64,000 nt of DNA. Origin: Pampus argenteus. Lineage: Eukaryota > Chordata > Actinopteri > Scombriformes > Stromateidae. Position 1 is the stretch's first letter. Each line of letters begins with the position of its first letter. The stretch covers positions 20,624,501 to 20,688,500 of the forward strand of contig CM072878.1 in the NCBI GenBank assembly GCA_036937835.1, in the 5' to 3' direction. Position numbers and translations under genes: made by a program. The notes beneath the pieces are model-generated. The model did no database searches, was not told where the DNA came from, and saw only the letters and a program-made list of their open reading frames with translations. Positions 50,901 through 61,239 of this stretch are shown piece by piece.

Positions 50901-53900
50901 CCTTATATGACATTACATGACTTATCATGACATTATACATGTAGTCGGGTAGAACACCTGTTGGTGACCAGCACATGTCGGTCAGGATACTGTATGTTCT
51001 TTAACTCTCACATAAAACACATTTCAAGGACTACATTTTCTTACCTACGTAACAATGTAAAAATCAGGCACATTCTGTCTCAAAAAGATGCAGAAAAACA
51101 AATCTATGCATTTGTTACTTCCAGACTGGATTATTGCAGTTCCTTATTATCAGGCTGCCCCAACAAGTCTCTAAAGATTCTTCAGTTGGTCCAGATGCTG
51201 CTGCGCCCTAACCCTAACAAGGAAAAGAGATCATATTTCTAATGTAGCTTCTCTGCACTGGCTTCACATAAAATCCAGAATAGAATTTAAAATCCTTCTC
51301 CTTACCTACTAAGTACTTTATGGTCAGGCACCATCCTATCTCAAATATAGCCAGAATAGTCAGAATGCAGGGTTACTTATGGTTCCTAGAGCCTTCAAAA
51401 GTAAAATGACTAAGGCTCCTTTCTTGTGGAATCATCTTCCAGTTTCGGGCACAGACACCCTTTCTACATTTAAGAGTAGGCTTAAAACTTTTCTGTTGAT
51501 AAAGCTGCCTTGAACTAGCCCCTAGTTATGCTCCTATAGGCCTACACTGAACTTCCCATGATGCACTGAGCTTTTCTAGCAGGTCAAGTCTCCACTTACC
51601 CTGGAAATAAAAGCTTCCTGGAGCTCCAAGCACCAGTCGAAAGTCCTACAAAGACAAAGACATGAACGTTAGTGTCATCAAACCTGCTGCTCACCAAGCA
51701 CCTACAGGTGTGACTCACCTTGGTGATGTCAGAGCTGAAGCCAACCTCACAGTAGCGCTTGTCATTTCCTAGGCAACAACGAGAGACAGAGATGAAAGCT
51801 GAAGACGGACAGATAAGTTGTACTGTCTGTCTCTCTGTGTGTCTTACTGTTATCCATCCGTTTGTAGTCATCCTCCATGATGCGTCCTCTGCAGGGGGAG
51901 AACCAGGTGGAGCCTCCAGTGCTGTGGTCCAATAGGAAGCAGTTCCCCACAGGTGTCTTCCCTGACTCTGCCTCTCGCTTCTGAACATTCCAATGAAAAA
52001 GCGGTGCACACGCCTGACAAGTAAGCAAGCATCACGCTGGTTTTTAAGTTGCATGGAGGGACAGTTTATTACTTTAATGTTTGTATAGATATCTTTAGAT
52101 TTCATACTGCATACACCAGATTGTTTTTTTTCCGAGTGTGTGGTGTTCTGTCTTTGGGGTGAACCAGTCTCTGTCTGAGTGTGTTTCTGGGTTTGAAATA
52201 CAGTAATCCCTCGTTTATCGCGGGGGTTACGTTCCGAAAATGACCCGCGATAAGTGAAATCCGCGAAATAGAAAACTTTTTTTTTTTACAATTAGCAACT
52301 ATTACATGTATACAAATACAGGTGTAGGCCGTTTCACTGCTCTTCAGACTGGGCCGCTGCATCCTGACTGCGCTCTGCAGTGTTCTCTTCTTCTGAAGCC
52401 CGCGGTGCAGGTGTGTTTGTTCGGGAGAAGAACATAGTGATAGGCAGCTGTTGTCGCTCTTTTTTCTTCTTTGCAAAAAGATCCTTGTACACCGACATGC
52501 CACCATCGATTACGTTATGTTATGTTTTGATACAAGAAGCGGGAGTGAGTTTTTAGCGAATCAGAATGCAGAGCACAATGCACCAAAAAAAAAAAAAAAT
52601 GCATTATGAAAATCCGCGAAATAGCGAATCCGCGATAAGTGAACCGCGAAGTGGCGAGGGATCACTGTACACAGGGATTTCAGTACAGTGCAATGAGGAA
52701 TGCAAAGACCTCTACATTGGGGAAACTAAGCAACCATTGCACAAGCGCATGTACCAACACAGGAGGCCCAACTCCTCAGGCCTAGACTCTGCAGTCTACT
52801 TACACCTCAAGGAGAAAGCTCACTCCTTTGAGGACAACAATGTTCACATCCTGGACAGAGAGGATAGATGGTTTGAAAGAGGGGTAAAAGAAGCCATCTA
52901 TGTGAAATTAGAAAAACCATCCATCTAAACAGAGGAGGAGGTCTGCGACACCATCTATCTCCAATTTACAATGGTGCCCTTTCATCTATTCCCAGGAGAT
53001 TCAGCAACTTAGCCTCTAAGAACAACAGCCATTCACAAAAGGCCCCATGTGACTCTAACAACTCTCGTTATAGAGCACTAACAAAGTCGAAACTAACTTT
53101 CACCACCCTTAACGACTGTCACTAAACGACTGTCGTTGGGCACATGGAGTGTTAATGAGCCAATGACATCACTGGCCATGTGACTGCCTCCACAGAGGTT
53201 AAATACCTGGGTTGCTACACCAGCTAGTTGGACTAGTCCAAGCCTAGTCAAACTAGCATGAACTGATGAAGCCTCTTGGATGAGAGGTGAAACGTCTTCA
53301 AAGACAAATAACCAAGTCCAGTTGCGTTTGATTTAATCTCCTTGAGATAACTATGACCTGGATGAATGAGAATATTCACAGGCCAATGAACTGTGTAGTC
53401 TGTAAGGGTCACTACAGCACGCATGTGTGTGTTAGTGTGTGTGTGTGTGTGTGGGGGGGGGGGGTTATCACCAGTAAGTGTGTGTCGCTGACTGATCGTA
53501 CTGAAGCTCCAAACCACTGCTGACTCTTGAAGGTCTGGAAGAACAAACCGCCGCTGCTGTAGACCTCATCACCTGCAACACGTACAACATCAGTCTAAAT
53601 ATCATATTGGTGATTTGATTGGATGCCCTGTCATCCTAACACACATCAGTGAAGGACGAGAGATCAGAAGCTCACCTTTAAGGTCAAAGTTAATAATGTC
53701 ACAGGTCCCGCCTGCAGGTGACCAGGGGCAGAGGAACACACCCCCTCCCTCCGTCACACCTGATTGATTGGTGTTGGCTTTGGGAGCTCCAATAACAATG
53801 AAGGACCTTGAGACACAGAAACTCACATCAAAGTGTTTCTGATGCTGGTTTACTATTCTTCTAGAGAGGTTCTTCAGATACCTATTATCAAGACACCAAG

Positions 53901-54319
53901 AACCTCCTCTATATCTTCTTCAAATACCCAAAACCTGCTTCAGGAACCTCTTATTGAGGATGAAGGAGATCTTTTAACAGCCAGCATTAACAGGAGGAAA
54001 ACCTTTAAAAGTTGTTTTAAGACACAATAGAAAAATTGTAAGAAAAATAATAAGTGAAAGGGGTTCAGTTAATAAGTGAGTTAAGGGGTTAGTTAGGTTG
54101 GGTTACCGCCATGGTACTGTTAGTTCACGTACGGTCATGGTACGATTAGTAAGGAGTTAATTTAAGGGTTTCTTACTTGTTTTTGATAGCATGAAAGTCA
54201 GCAGAGAATCCAAACAGAGTTCCTGTTGGTCCGCTGAACATCACAGCTTCATCCAACAGGTTCAGACACCCACACACACTCACACACAGCAGCACACACA
54301 CACACCTGAACACACACAT
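36776..54319 (-). CDS. itga2b: Integrin alpha-IIb (CD41), complete, 31 exons
   Basis: Exons in transcription order: 54177-54319, 53676-53806, 53472-53572, 51848-52013, 51719-51768, 51600-51645, 50760-50879, 50413-50457, 50206-50249, 49343-49408, 49204-49256, 49012-49084, 48654-48786, 48229-48414, 48116-48161, 42718-42819, 42182-42237, 41957-42108, 41738-41851, 41560-41627, 41331-41466, 41159-41251, 40499-40572, 40316-40396, 40081-40186, 39203-39343, 39020-39106, 38795-38914, 38611-38712, 37671-37787, 36776-36880. All phases agree: 1018 residues (human 1039). Signal peptide ~1-18. A seven-bladed FG-GAP propeller reaches ~467, with Ca sites in DINSDG, DLDMDGYQ and DIDQNGYP. Thigh/calf regions follow (CGEDNVCVPDLKLSAEP, ENNGEGAYETELVVQIPEH). 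Transmembrane ~957-980, then GFFRR and an acidic tail (seven Glu). It pairs with beta-3 on thrombocytes. The usual dibasic cleavage site is not seen. itga5/itgav/itga8 are paralogues; the tail, PVSC..FVIQMCV text and synteny favour itga2b. Confidence 0.93.
36881..36914. repeat. (CA)n microsatellite next to last itga2b acceptor
   Basis: On the transcript strand this is a (TG)n run ending in GTGTGTAG immediately before the last exon. Confidence 0.9.
37797..37850. repeat. (CA)n microsatellite
   Basis: Adjacent to the acceptor of the transmembrane exon of itga2b. Confidence 0.9.
38040..38160 (+). mobile_element. Retroposon 3' tail
   Basis: AATTTCCCCATTGAGGGATGAATAAAAG followed by a TAAATCTTAATCTTAG run is a common fish retroposon terminus. 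Its body is not identifiable. Confidence 0.45.
39415..39555. repeat. Mixed (TG)n/(TA)n microsatellite
   Basis: About 130 bp of alternating TATA and TGTG runs in an itga2b intron. Confidence 0.95.
39575..39965. repeat. Unclassified interspersed-repeat-like stretch
   Basis: Ends with GGCCAGATTTGGCCCAGGGGCCC. Such GGCCNNATTTGGCCC text is common in dispersed fish repeats. No protein domain. Confidence 0.35.
40555..40630. repeat. (CAGA)n-rich stretch
   Basis: ACAGACAGACA runs beside itga2b exon 23. Confidence 0.8.
41629..41666. repeat. (CG)n(CA)n microsatellite
   Basis: CGCGCGCGCG followed by CA repeats, beginning 2 nt outside itga2b exon 20 (acceptor side). Confidence 0.9.
41854..41901. repeat. 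(CA)n microsatellite
   Basis: CA run ending just upstream (transcript sense) of itga2b exon 19. Confidence 0.9.
44635..45830 (+). mobile_element. hAT-type transposon fragment inside the L2
   Basis: HVMSTVTQIVNFIQAKGLNH, EIDSEFADIPYTEVRWLSLG, then after a foreign insert FADKLSALCAEFAQRFSDFE and the C-terminal dimerisation text CMFGSTYLCEKLFSVNKT.AHRSR. This matches ZBED/GTF2IRD2-like hAT transposases. Several stops. Confidence 0.75.
45125..45465 (+). mobile_element. Foreign insert in the hAT fragment, possible solo LTR
   Basis: The transposase reading breaks after CNLPHF (~45120) and resumes near 45468. The insert contains GTAATAAACTTCTGAGAAAG followed by GTGTTGGCGGAGATTCTTC, resembling an LTR polyadenylation/U5 arrangement. 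Terminal TG..CA and a target duplication could not be fixed. Confidence 0.35.
45929..46307 (+). mobile_element. Penelope-like element 3' tail inside the L2
   Basis: TCTAAACAGGAGGGGGGCTG, TTCTCTGGATCATGTGACCAC, GGGTGTGGTCTACAGCTCCA and GGTGAAACGTCTTC. The first three parts match 63740-63990 nearly word for word, and the end matches 53283-53370. It splits the L2 RT between NQ and FLHT. Confidence 0.8.
46520..48107. mobile_element. L2-type LINE, second copy, 5' part inverted (twin-primed pattern)
   Basis: 46520-47877 on the minus strand encodes RT: LSLLSGYVPQSFKIAVIKPL, LLDLSAAFDTIDH, GVPQGSVLGPLLFSLY, the YADDTQLYLS catalytic motif, then C-terminal text to APLLWNKLPLCVREAD. 47878-48107 is the L2 3' UTR tail in plus orientation, ending GATTTGATTTGATTTG. 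An inverted upstream segment followed by a sense 3' end is the twin-priming signature. The long open RT (294 codons) shows it is fairly young. Confidence 0.85.
50274..50409. repeat. Pentanucleotide (ATATT)n filling itga2b intron 8
   Basis: About 27 near-perfect TATAT/ATATT units. The intron spans 50250-50412, so over 80% of it is repeat, beginning a few nt from the splice donor. Confidence 0.97.
50985..51570 (+). mobile_element. L2 LINE C-terminal fragment
   Basis: KIRHILSQKDAEKQIYAFVT, SRLDYCSSLLSGCPNKSLK, then decayed text with VTYGS and FKSRLKTF-like pieces. Antisense to itga2b in intron 6. Confidence 0.8.
52102..53380. mobile_element. Penelope-like element, inverted 5' piece plus sense GIY-YIG part
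   Basis: Minus strand 52102-52190: LRQRLVHPKDRTPHTRKKNN followed by LVYAV. Plus strand from ~52690: VQCNEECKDLYIGETKQPLH, then EKAHSFEDNNVHILDREDRW and FERGVKEAIYVKLEKPS, the GIY-YIG endonuclease end of Penelope elements. The 3' tail runs to ~53370 (GGTGAAACGTCTTCAAAG). The two pieces meet at the same protein point (VYAV / VQC), so one element was inverted at its 5' side. A Tigger derivative sits in the junction. In itga2b intron 3. Confidence 0.8.
52201..52667 (-). mobile_element. Tigger/pogo-type non-autonomous element
   Basis: TIRs CAGTAATCCCTCGTTTATCG (52201) and GGCGAGGGATCACTG (ending 52667), with TA on both sides (52199-52200, 52668-52669). The minus strand keeps a transposase C-terminal remnant (VYKDLFAKKKKERQQLP then a stop). 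467 bp, inserted at the Penelope inversion junction. Confidence 0.85.
53428..53465. repeat. (GT)n(G)n microsatellite
   Basis: GT repeat running into twelve or more G, just downstream (transcript sense) of itga2b exon 3. Confidence 0.9.
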
Positions 54320-54367
54320 CAGTCCTGCCCGTCTGCTCAGACACTGAAGCAGCTGGGTGTTGCACGG

Positions 54368-54373
54368 TTATAT

Positions 54374-54412
<39 letters not shown>

Positions 54413-54503
54413 CAGGATGACTGACGGCTTGCTGCGTCGGTTAAACCACATTTGTCTGCTGTTTCCTGTTCGATAGGAGCTCAAAATAAAAGTCTCTTTA
54501 TCT
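54368..54503 (-). promoter_or_regulatory. itga2b: itga2b core promoter candidates: TATA-like, ETS and GATA sites
   Basis: Reading the minus strand toward the ATG at 54319: AGATAA (54498-54503), a plus-strand GATAGG (54472-54477), ETS-type CAGGAAA (54462-54468), a (CA)n run, then TTTATATAAC (~54367-54376) about 50 bp before the ATG. GATA plus ETS pairing is the known logic of megakaryocyte ITGA2B promoters. The TSS itself is not visible. Confidence 0.45.
54376..54412. repeat. (TG)n microsatellite inside itga2b promoter region
   Basis: About 18 TG units between the TATA-like box and the ETS/GATA sites. Confidence 0.95.
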
Positions 54504-54824
54504 GTTTCTCTGGAGTTTGAATTTCAATGACATGCTGTTTCTGTGGAGAGTACAGGAACCTGTTCTCCAGTCTATTAAACACAAACCACACGATAGCTGA
54601 TTCATGTGTTTCCTTTGAAAATGTAATAACTGCAGCCAATAATGTAATAATACATAATACATATTACATAATGTATTTCTTGAAAATAAAATATTTTGTT
54701 GCAGTTTTTGTGCAGTTCACTCATCAAAAACAAATATATGGATTGCATATTCATTCATCAGGGATACGTCCTATTTAGATCTCACTCTCCTTTAATATGG
54801 TGGTAACAGTCAATTTAAAAATTT

Positions 54825-54875
54825 GCTTTCAGAAATATTTGTGATTTGGTGCTATATGAATAAAATTGACTTCAT
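54825..54875 (+). mobile_element. LINE 3' tail stub
   Basis: TTTGTGATTTGGTGCTATATGAATAAAATTGACTTC is an L2-like 3' terminus. Confidence 0.45.
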
Positions 54876-55011
54876 TTGTGAATAAAACAGAGTAACAATA
54901 AGGTGTGTCTTCATGTATGTGTGTTTGTTTTGTATTTGTGCATGCCTGCCTCCGTGCATGCCTGCATGTGTGGACCAGGTATGGAAACACAACTGTGAGT
55001 GTGTGTGCATT

Positions 55012-55043
<32 letters not shown>

Positions 55044-55249
55044 CACATTTTCCTCTGTGTTTGTATGTGCATCCCTGCAGCTGAAAGACAATAAGGACTT
55101 TCAGACTAAACACTGCAGAACTAGCACAACACAGTCTGACTGTGTTGTGCTGTGTGTGTGTGTGTGTGTGTGTGCATGTGTGTGTCCTCTGTACAAATGT
55201 AGGTTGATGTAAATTAGTGTGGCTCAGTGCGCTACATATTCACAATACA

Positions 55250-55284
<35 letters not shown>

Positions 55285-56560
55285 AAGATGAAACATGAGG
55301 TCACCTGATTGGCAGGTAAAAGCATTCAGTATATAATGGTATCCAGTTTACCCATAATGCAGTACACGATGTGTTTCAATATGTGGGAGACAGCCAAAGG
55401 ATACAAATTTCATTGAGATTCAGCAGAGGATGTTTTCTCATCCGTCACTGTGTATTATCTATTATCAAATTTGCTTGATTGACATAACAACAATATTTCC
55501 AAAATACCAAGAACAAAGAATGAATTCAAAGATTCAAATATATAAAAAAAATAAAACATACTTATATACCCTATCTGTGTGTGTGTGTGTATGTGAACTC
55601 TTGTTAAAATAAATAAATCCCTTATTTCATTGAGTCGTTTACAATGCACCTGTCCAACAGTGACCACATGCTTGCTCAGCAGTGAAATTTCTTCTTCCTC
55701 TTAGAGTCTGAGAGAGAGAACAGGTGAGTCACAGCAGGTGCTGCAGACTCTGCAACAAACTGGACAAAAGGAACAAGATAAAAATAAAAGCACCACCACA
55801 ATTGTCCAACATGTATTAGTGATCATTGATTGATCAGTTATTTGTTTGTTTCAGATGATTTTAAATCATCAGGTTTGTTTTCCACTCTCTGGATTGACAA
55901 ATTAAAAGGTTAATTCCATTTTTTTTTTAATCTCTAGAAAACTGGACAGATGGAAATCTGTATTCTATAAATTTTAATGTTGTTATTGCATATATTAATG
56001 TGTTTTTAATTAAATGTTAATTAATATATTGTATTTCTATATTTGTTCTATATTAAGTTGTTTTTTCTATATAAAAAGGTTTTTCTCAAATATTTAGTGT
56101 AAATGTCCTTGTGAACCAGGAGCCAGGGCTGTTTGGTTTTTTTTCCATTTTATTCATATTTCTCTTCATATTATGTGTTTTGATGAGGCTGTATCAAACT
56201 CTTCAGCTGTTTTTTTGATATACTACATGACCAAAGCCATTTATCAAATGTATTGTGCCTTTCTAATATGACTTGTAGTGGCATATGGATCTGGTACTGC
56301 TCCTCCTGTAGCATTGTACATGTGACTGAGGACACTCCTCCTACCGCCTACATGATATCTGTTGACTTATGTCTCAATACTGATAATGATTGATAATGAT
56401 TCCTCCAGTGTGGCTAATGTGTGTCAGTAGACAGTCAGTTCCTCCTCCCTGCCTGATCAATGAAGTTGAAAAGAAGCTTCATTATTATATCGACATTAAT
56501 ATATCAACAACACTTATAATAACATGTTAAACATAATGTTTTGTAATCATATTATATTAC
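54876..56560. other. Shared upstream region of itga2b and crhr1
   Basis: Intergenic, with TG/CA runs at 55014-55037, 55151-55174 and 55254-55282. No gene seen. Confidence 0.4.
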
Positions 56561-56868
56561 TGTTATCATCACACACACACAGGACACAGGGGGAGAGGAG
56601 AGTCTCTGATTGGCTCGCGCTCTGCAGCAGCCTCCTGACCGGCAGCACGCGCTACTCCGGGCTGTGTGGACCCGCAGTTAGTCACTGCGCGAGTAAACGG
56701 ACAGACCAGGACCCGTGCCGTTCTCCTACTGCCTGTGTACCGGATCTAACCCGGTTCGGTTCGGCACGGCTCTGTGGCTCTGTAGAGTCGATCTGGACCG
56801 AGCAGTGCAAAGCTGTGAGTGGCAGGACCGCCGTGTGCGGTTGCGTGCGCGTACGTACGGATGAATGA
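56561..56868 (+). promoter_or_regulatory. crhr1: GC/CpG-rich 5' region of crhr1
   Basis: About 300 bp with many CpG (GCGCGAGTAAACGG, CGCGTACGTACGG), in contrast to the AT-rich surroundings, directly before the start codon. A CpG-island-like promoter/5' UTR is inferred. Confidence 0.5.
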
Positions 56869-59800
56869 ATGGCAGAGATGGAAAAACTACTGAGTCAGGT
56901 AGGAGCGTGTGTGTGTGTGCGTGCGCGTGCGCGTGCGAATAACTTTTCAATATAATCATCAAGTTTCATGTGATCAGCTGTACATTGCAATCAGAGGTCC
57001 AGTCACCTGGAGGAGGTCCAGTCCTCCAGAGGTCCCTATCGGCAGTAATCGACAGGACATCATCTGTCTGTGCTTCCAAAACCTTTACACTGTTAAACAA
57101 TAACGATGTGCTATGATGTGACAGGCTGTGGTTAATGTCAGATCATGGTTAGGGAAAGATTATGATTTATATGATGTGGGTTAAAGGTGCAAGATTTCTT
57201 GGCCAGGTCATCTCAGCGGATCTATCCACCTCTTTGGTAATTTAGCCCTGACTCTAATGTCTCAGTTCCACTTTAATATTGCAATGTACATTCCAAAACA
57301 ATGTACAGATTCAGTATAAACAGCAAGGTTTATGCTATATTCAGTGAATTATGTAGGCAAAGTCAGAGGCACACACAAAGGATTGATATCATTGATAGGT
57401 TGATACCATGGCTACATGGGGTTAAAGGGAAACGTAAGCATTTTTTCAATCTGCACTGTATTTTCAGTAATTTTAGGTGTAAGTGGTTAATGGTGTCAAC
57501 AATGTTTGAAATTGGCCTGCAACTGGAAACAGGAAACAATGGAAGTCCACTGTTTGGTAATCCCTCCATCCTCCCTTGCTCCTCTGAATGAGGGAATCTG
57601 TCCACATACTTCCCTCTGAAATGGAGTGGTAGAATAAAGAAACACCAACTGGAAATATTCAGGAAAAGTACAAGTACCTCAAAGTTATATGTCTGCAGAA
57701 GGAAACAGAAACAACTGCAGAGAGGTGATGGATGAAAGGGGAAGAGGGGGCTGGCGTTTCTCCAACATCTATTCTAAATATAGAGCACACACACACACAC
57801 ACACACAAAAACACAAAAACACAGCTGATGCTTCATTCAGGATAAATAATGAAAAGAGAGGAAGATACTCATCTATAACTTCCTGTTTCTGTCTCATATT
57901 TTCTTCCCTCCATCCTGACACTGCTAAGAGAGAGAGTGGGGAATTCTGGGTAATGAAGTCCGGTCCTGTCTGTTGTATTATCAGTATTAGATTAACTACT
58001 TAGAAACCACGTACATGACCATTACAGAAAAATATTCTGAAATGTTGGATTATTTCATGTTTAACATAATTTAAATGTCCTAATTACATTGCTTTACTAA
58101 TAAAAACCAATAATGTTTAGAACTCACTATAATGTATAATAATCTGTAATCCCTTTCCAAGTGTAAGAGAACCTACGGTGGCCGCAAACTTCCAAAAAAC
58201 ACAAAAGTCCCTCTCTAGAGTCGGTGTTTGGTTTGTCCCTTCTGGGCTATTGTAGAAACGTGGTGGTGCAACACAGTGGGCTCTCTGAAAGACGAGCTGC
58301 TTCCTCTGTAGTATAAAGTGTTAAGGTAACAAACAAGTCTGAGTTTCAAGTGATTATACACTAATTAAACCACATTTATCAATATCATATTCTGGCCAAT
58401 ATCATTGGTAGCCTATTATTATTATTAACACAGAATATTAATTATTTTACTCATTCACTTGTTCTTGTGACACAGGTTGGGTTGAATTCTGCAAAGAAAA
58501 TGAATGTCTTTTTGTCTTTTTCTGCCTGTCTACCTGTCTCCTTCTCAGGTGGTGTGTGTGTGTGTGTTACTGACTAGGCAAGTTTCTCCAGCTGAGTTAA
58601 CCTGCGAAACTTTAATCCTGCTTTCCACCAACCTGACAGGTGCGGTCCTGTCTGTCCTGTCTGTTTGTCCTCCTGTGTACTTTAATGAACGGATAACAAT
58701 AATAATAATAATAATAATAATAATAATTTCTTCTGTCTCTCTGCCTGTCTGTTGCTCTGCCTGTCTGTCTCTCAGCGAGGATGTGGGCATTACTAAACCA
58801 GACGTTCACCATTAGTAACAGCTCAGGTTTGTAAAGCTAACTGAACTTTAAACTTTAACCTCTGCAATATAAACAAGAGTATCATCACTAAACAACCAGA
58901 CCAAGCTTTCTGCAGGGACTTCACTTGAAACCTGAACGTACTGTCTGTAGTTCTGGTTAAAACTGGATGACCACATGAACGATCCCTCTGGCTTACCCAG
59001 GACTACTACAGCATTGTTTCCAAAGGCAATGTACCCAGGACTACCCTGACTACATAGAGTGGAGGAGGAGTACACCTAAGTATCCAGTATTACCACAACA
59101 ACAGAGGAATGCATTTTAGTACTTTAAATTTACCCTGACTACACAGGAGTACGTTTAAGTTCTCAGGATAAACACAACAACAGAAACCCTAACCCTAACC
59201 CTAGCTTCACAGGAGTACTTTAAGTACTCATGATTATTTTAAATACACAGGACTAACAAGGAGTACCCAGGAGTGTCTTGAAAAGTCTAGAACTACACTT
59301 ACAATAAAGAAAATGGAAATTAATACACCTGAATATCCAGAACCTTTAACCACCAAAGCTAAAGTACACAGAGGTATTTTCAAGAGCCTAGAACAACACA
59401 GAAGCTCACAACAGTACCTTTAAAATCCTAGGACTATTCCAAACTACAGTTTCTGAGACTATACTAACTGCATTTGATTAGCCCTATATACTCCCAGATT
59501 AATACCTTCAAATACCCTGGACAACCTTGACAATCCAGCACTACACACTCAGGTACCCCTAACTACCCAGGAGGACTACGCAAGACTACAACAAGCCTAC
59601 CCTGGTACTTTGGAGTACCCCAGAATATTAGGGTTTACTTGTACCATTTTTGATTTTGCTTAATAAAAATATGTTTAATGTATAAAATGTGCAATCTGTA
59701 CACTGTCAATCTAATATCTATATCTCTAGGCATTCTTTTACAAAACTAAATGTTACTACCTGTCTGTAGGTCTGTACTGTGACCTCTCTGTGGATGGTAT

Positions 59801-60889
59801 AGGAACATGTTGGCCTCGCAGTGTGGCAGGGGACCTGATCTCTAGACCCTGTCCTGAGCAGTTTAATGGCATCCACTATAACACTACAAGTATGTACCTG
59901 TCTTATCTCTGCACCTGTCTGATAGTGGATCTCAGGATCTTTATCCTACAAAGGTAGAAGATGATATCTCTATGTAAATCACAGTACAATAGTATATAGA
60001 TTTTATGGACAATGATACAATATTTGCTGATATGACAAAGTCTGCCACAATACAATTTCAATTTGAGTTAATTACAGGGTCTGTAATTAATTAATCTCAA
60101 TTAATCGCAAATTCAAATTAAATTCAAATAACCTTTTGTGTAAATAAACTATTGAATAATACACATAAGTTCAACCACAAAGATATTTATTTACTATTTT
60201 ACTTTGTTCATCTATTTAACAAACAGATAATTTATGCAAAGCGCTATTATTCAACTTTTAAGTTTTTCAGGAACTCTTGATAATTAAAGCAACATCCTTA
60301 AAGAAGTTGTTTTTTTTTCCAGACATACACTTACTTATTACTTACTTATTGATATTTTAGGCTGGAATTACTTTGATGATAAACAAACTCCTTTTTGGAA
60401 AACTTGCAGGTAACAACGCTTTTATCCAGTGTTCCATCAGGATGTTTTTCAAAGTAAAAATGAACACAATCTGGTGCTTCAACAGAGTACAACAAACTGA
60501 AACCTTCCTGACTTGCAAAATTTGCTTTTTAATTTCAATATTTTAAGTGTAATTCATTCAAATGGGACGGTAACTAAGTGGTTACAGTGCATGCCACATA
60601 ATCATGTCTCAGGTTTGCATTCACAGTCATCCCCCTCTCTCTATCCCCCTCCACTATCAGCTATCGGTTAAAGGCAAAAATGGCCAAAAACATCTTTAAA
60701 ATAATAATAATTTGTCTCTTGCCTCTGACTGCTGTATATATATATTTTTGAAATAAGGTCCCATGGTGTGGAAGCAGAATGGGAGTGTCATATGTATATC
60801 AAATCAATTTTGAAACATTTCTCTCAATTTTACTTTTTTGTTATTATAAATATTGATTTAATAGAATAACCTTTATTCCTTTATTTATT

Positions 60890-60925
<36 letters not shown>

Positions 60926-61011
60926 CAGACAGTGTGTACAGAGAGTGTCAGTCTAATGGCAGCTGGGCTTCTCGAGGAAACTACAGTCAGTGCACTGAGA
61001 TCATTGTTCTG
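56869..61011 (+). CDS. crhr1: Corticotropin-releasing hormone receptor 1, N-terminal exons (gene continues beyond window)
   Basis: Exons 56869-56898, 58549-58639, 58776-58826, 59770-59889 and 60929-61011 join in one frame (125 residues). Residues 1-27: MAEMEKLLSQ plus VVCVCVLL, a signal peptide split over two exons. The ectodomain follows: ELTCETLILLSTNLTG-like text, then GLYCDLSVDGIGTCWPRSVA, RPCPEQFNGIHYNTT and YRECQSNGSWASRGNYSQC. This is the class B GPCR hormone-binding domain with paired cysteines and N-glycosylation sites. The TCWPRS..RPCP..YNTT..YRECxxNGSWA pattern identifies a CRH receptor, a Gs-coupled stress-axis receptor at the plasma membrane. The seven-helix part is outside the window. 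Position beside arhgap27/itga2b favours crhr1 over crhr2. Exon 3 (51 nt) is symmetric and may be optional; the first exon is the weakest call. Confidence 0.85.
57782..57807. repeat. (CA)n microsatellite
   Basis: CA run in crhr1 intron 1. Confidence 0.9.
58696..58728 (+). repeat. (AAT)n microsatellite
   Basis: About ten AAT units between crhr1 exons 2 and 3. Confidence 0.9.
58950..59640. repeat. Degenerate ACTACCCAGGAGTACTTTAAGTACT repeat field
   Basis: In a crhr1 intron, words such as CCCAGGACTACC, GACTACACAGGAGTAC and TTTAAGTACTCAGGA recur irregularly about every 25-45 bp. Includes three CCCTAA units at 59186-59204. Family unknown. Confidence 0.7.
60891..60924 (+). repeat. (TG)n run abutting crhr1 splice acceptor
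   Basis: About 16 TG units followed by TTCAG and exon 60929-61011, replacing the usual polypyrimidine tract. Confidence 0.95.
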
Positions 61012-61239
61012 GTGAGTCATCAATACGATTGTTGATCACTAATGCTAATGATGAAGTTAGAGTTAAAATCTCATATAAACTGAAGACTTAAAGGGATGTG
61101 AGATGCTCTGAATCACAGACAGAGGAGCACAGACTTTACAGACTGCTTATTATTGGCTACTTATATACCATAGAGAAGGTAGAGAAGGGAGTATAAACAC
61201 ACACACACACACACACACATATAAGTCAGGTCGCTATAA

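Noticed and set aside
54829..55212. Cys/Val and Thr/His-rich ORFs near crhr1
   Set aside because: Translations of TG/CA repeats with no domain.
56869..58513. Alternative crhr1 starts (ATG 56862 frame; ATG 58504 read straight into exon 2)
   Set aside because: The 56862 frame gives no signal peptide, and the 58504 start would need the splice acceptor at 58548 to be ignored. The 56869 start joined to 58549 gives a plausible split signal peptide, although transcripts should decide.
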